Assembly (NCBI GenBank): GCA_023212645.1
Contig: JALBYC010000042.1
Location: 1 to 64,000, forward strand
Length of the DNA stretch: 64,000 nt
Direction: 5' to 3'
Source: Farysia itapuensis
Lineage: Eukaryota; Basidiomycota; Ustilaginomycetes; Ustilaginales; Ustilaginaceae
This document shows positions 62,624 through 64,000 of the stretch, one piece after another (position 1 is the stretch's first letter; each line of letters begins with the position of its first letter). Under the pieces are notes generated by a model, which saw nothing but the letters and a program-made list of their open reading frames with translations, did no database searches and was not told the DNA's origin. Made by a program: the position numbers and the translations under genes.

Positions 62624-64000
62624 CAGTACCGGACATCCCAGAGAATCAACCACATGACAGCCCAGATGACACTTTCCCCATAGAGTCTAGTCTTCAGTTC
62701 CTAGTGTATCCAGTCTGCTTGAATCCAGTCCTTCGCCGTACTTTGCGCTACCTCTCGACCTCTGAGAACCCCTCACCGTGACACATTGGTCTCGTGGTTT
62801 GTCTCTCTCTCTCTCTGTGTTTATCATGCATGTATATTCATATACCATGACTTAAGGACTTCCTCTTTTACCTTTATCGTGTGGCTACATCAGAACAACC
62901 TTCTCACCGCCATGGACTTGTCCGTGAGATTTCAGCACCTCTGCTTTCGGGCTCACCTTTTTCGGCAGCGTCACCTTCGTTGCGCCATTCCATCACGGAC
63001 CGGGACTGGAGCATGCTGGCACTCCGTCTCGGCTCTCGGTCCGGTGGTCTCTACCACGCAGACGTGCATATACATTTCCCACATTCGTTCCTCCTTATGG
63101 TTTTCATCACATGCCGTTCCCCGTTTAAGGTCTGCTTGTGCGTACCGAGGTAGGCAAAAGTACTTGGCTAGCTTTGATCAAGTACGACTCTGTGCCCCTC
63201 CCCCGTCGAAGGATGTGAACATCGGATAGTCTCGCCTCATTCCCATCGCGTGCTTATGCGTGTAGAGGGTGGCTGTAGCTGTCTGGAGATAGATTGCTCA
63301 TCACTTCTTTCACTCGACCTTGCGATGATGCCATGAGCTAGGTCGCCGACAAGGACATCAGCTTGTCCCCTCATCCCAGGCCTGTGCAGCTCTGTGCAAC
63401 GAGTCCAAAATGGCCATCAATTAGCCACTCGGACAGAAGGACTGACTAAACCAAGATGCGAATGGCTAAAATCATGCCTTCGGTCCTGCATTCGCAATCA
63501 TGCCTTCGGTCCTGCATTCGCTACGGCCAAGATCACTTAGTTAATTTTTAGCCAATGACCGACTAAGCTCTAGCCTCGCTAATCAGGACCACTACCGAGC
63601 CGTCACCAATCAGTTGCACAGAAGGCTGAGTATCGAATTTTCCGTCTTGTTGGCTTGACTCTTTCTCTCTTCACACCATCACCTCTCGCTTCAATTGATG
63701 GCAGACCCGAGAGCGAGTCTCCGCACTCTAAAGTAAATATGGATCAGCGCTCAGCGACTAGTACTATCCTCACTAGGCTACGAGAACAGGCACACACAAA
63801 GTGTAAGTAAGTGTTTTAGCAATTGTGAGCTTCAAGACTACGTCTTGAGATCTGTGACTCCCATCGGGTTCACATGGCGCACATGCGTCTTGCTTTTCTC
63901 TTCACTTTCAATTGGCAATCTATCCAGACTCCATTCTCCTGACCTCCTGATCTCCTGACTCAGAAGTCTGATCCGAGCCTTGTCATTGCAGGAGATCGAG
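62624..64000. other. non-coding, repeat-derived DNA
   Basis: About 1.4 kb without a convincing gene. It has a CT-rich stretch (62805-62816), a 26-bp tandem duplication (63470-63521) and short tandem CTCCTGAC/T units near 63936-63960. Some of it may be retrotransposon LTR or flanking repeat, but no LTR pair or target-site duplication was found within the window. Confidence 0.5.
63470..63521. repeat. 26-bp perfect tandem duplication
   Basis: The unit beginning AATCATGCCTTCGGTCC occurs at 63470-63495 and again immediately at 63496-63521, with no mismatch. Nothing coding overlaps. Confidence 0.95.

Noticed and set aside
62786..63229. Open frames in the right-hand non-coding region
   Set aside because: Low-complexity, without motifs, and in a repeat-derived area; no splice-joined protein could be built.

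Overview
The window is nuclear DNA of a basidiomycete fungus, most likely a plant-associated smut-type species (Ustilaginomycotina). Genes are dense, introns are short (about 55-90 nt) with GTAAGT/GTACGT donors, and many coding regions are intronless. There is a fungal phytochrome, a secreted chorismate mutase of the kind used by smuts as an effector, and a tandem cluster of small secreted proteins. The species assignment is inference.

Layout, left to right. Positions 1-428: poly-G tract and the 5' exon of a Zn2Cys6 regulator (AcuK/Ert1/Rds2 type) that runs off the left edge. 821-5768: membrane aspartyl protease, Rho1 GTPase, GPI-anchored secreted protein. 6711-13131: phytochrome hybrid kinase, secreted chorismate mutase, mitochondrial protein of unknown function. 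13239-17619: intron-containing tRNA-Phe, Hos3-type deacetylase, PQ-loop transporter. 17834-24380: Rio1 kinase, F-BAR/RhoGAP protein, zinc alcohol dehydrogenase. 24610-33062: Asi-type membrane RING ligase, Tcd1-type tRNA dehydratase, Ilv3, a small GPI protein, Snd2. 33202-38636: eight small secreted protein genes. 38938-45373: Prp2 helicase, Atg14, Rbx1. 45468-51235: Elp2 carrying an inserted phosphopantetheine adenylyltransferase, Ate1, Sem1. 51436-61081: a 1414-residue LEA2/DUF3712-like protein, NECAP, Sec31. 61082-64000: non-coding DNA with decayed Ty1/copia retrotransposon pieces.

Two things stand out. First, at 45468-49232 one open reading frame encodes Elongator subunit Elp2 with a whole CoA-pathway PPAT domain nested in the linker between its two beta-propellers. 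Elongator consumes acetyl-CoA and PPAT makes the CoA precursor, so the fusion has a plausible logic. Second, all eight secreted-protein genes at 33202-38636 have the same architecture: an intron immediately after the ATG, the whole remaining protein in exon 2, and (in most) a TATA box about 65-80 bp upstream of the ATG. The mature proteins are about 80-110 residues, and seven of them have two cysteines. This looks like an effector-type family grown by local duplication and divergence.

Other groupings: Rho1 and a RhoGAP protein lie in the same window; Elp2, Tcd1 and tRNA-Phe all concern tRNA; and Ate1 (N-degron arginylation), Sem1 (proteasome lid), Rbx1 (cullin ligase) and the Asi-type ligase concern protein degradation. 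These are housekeeping neighbours, not an operon. All exon boundaries were placed by eye from splice consensus and protein family continuity.
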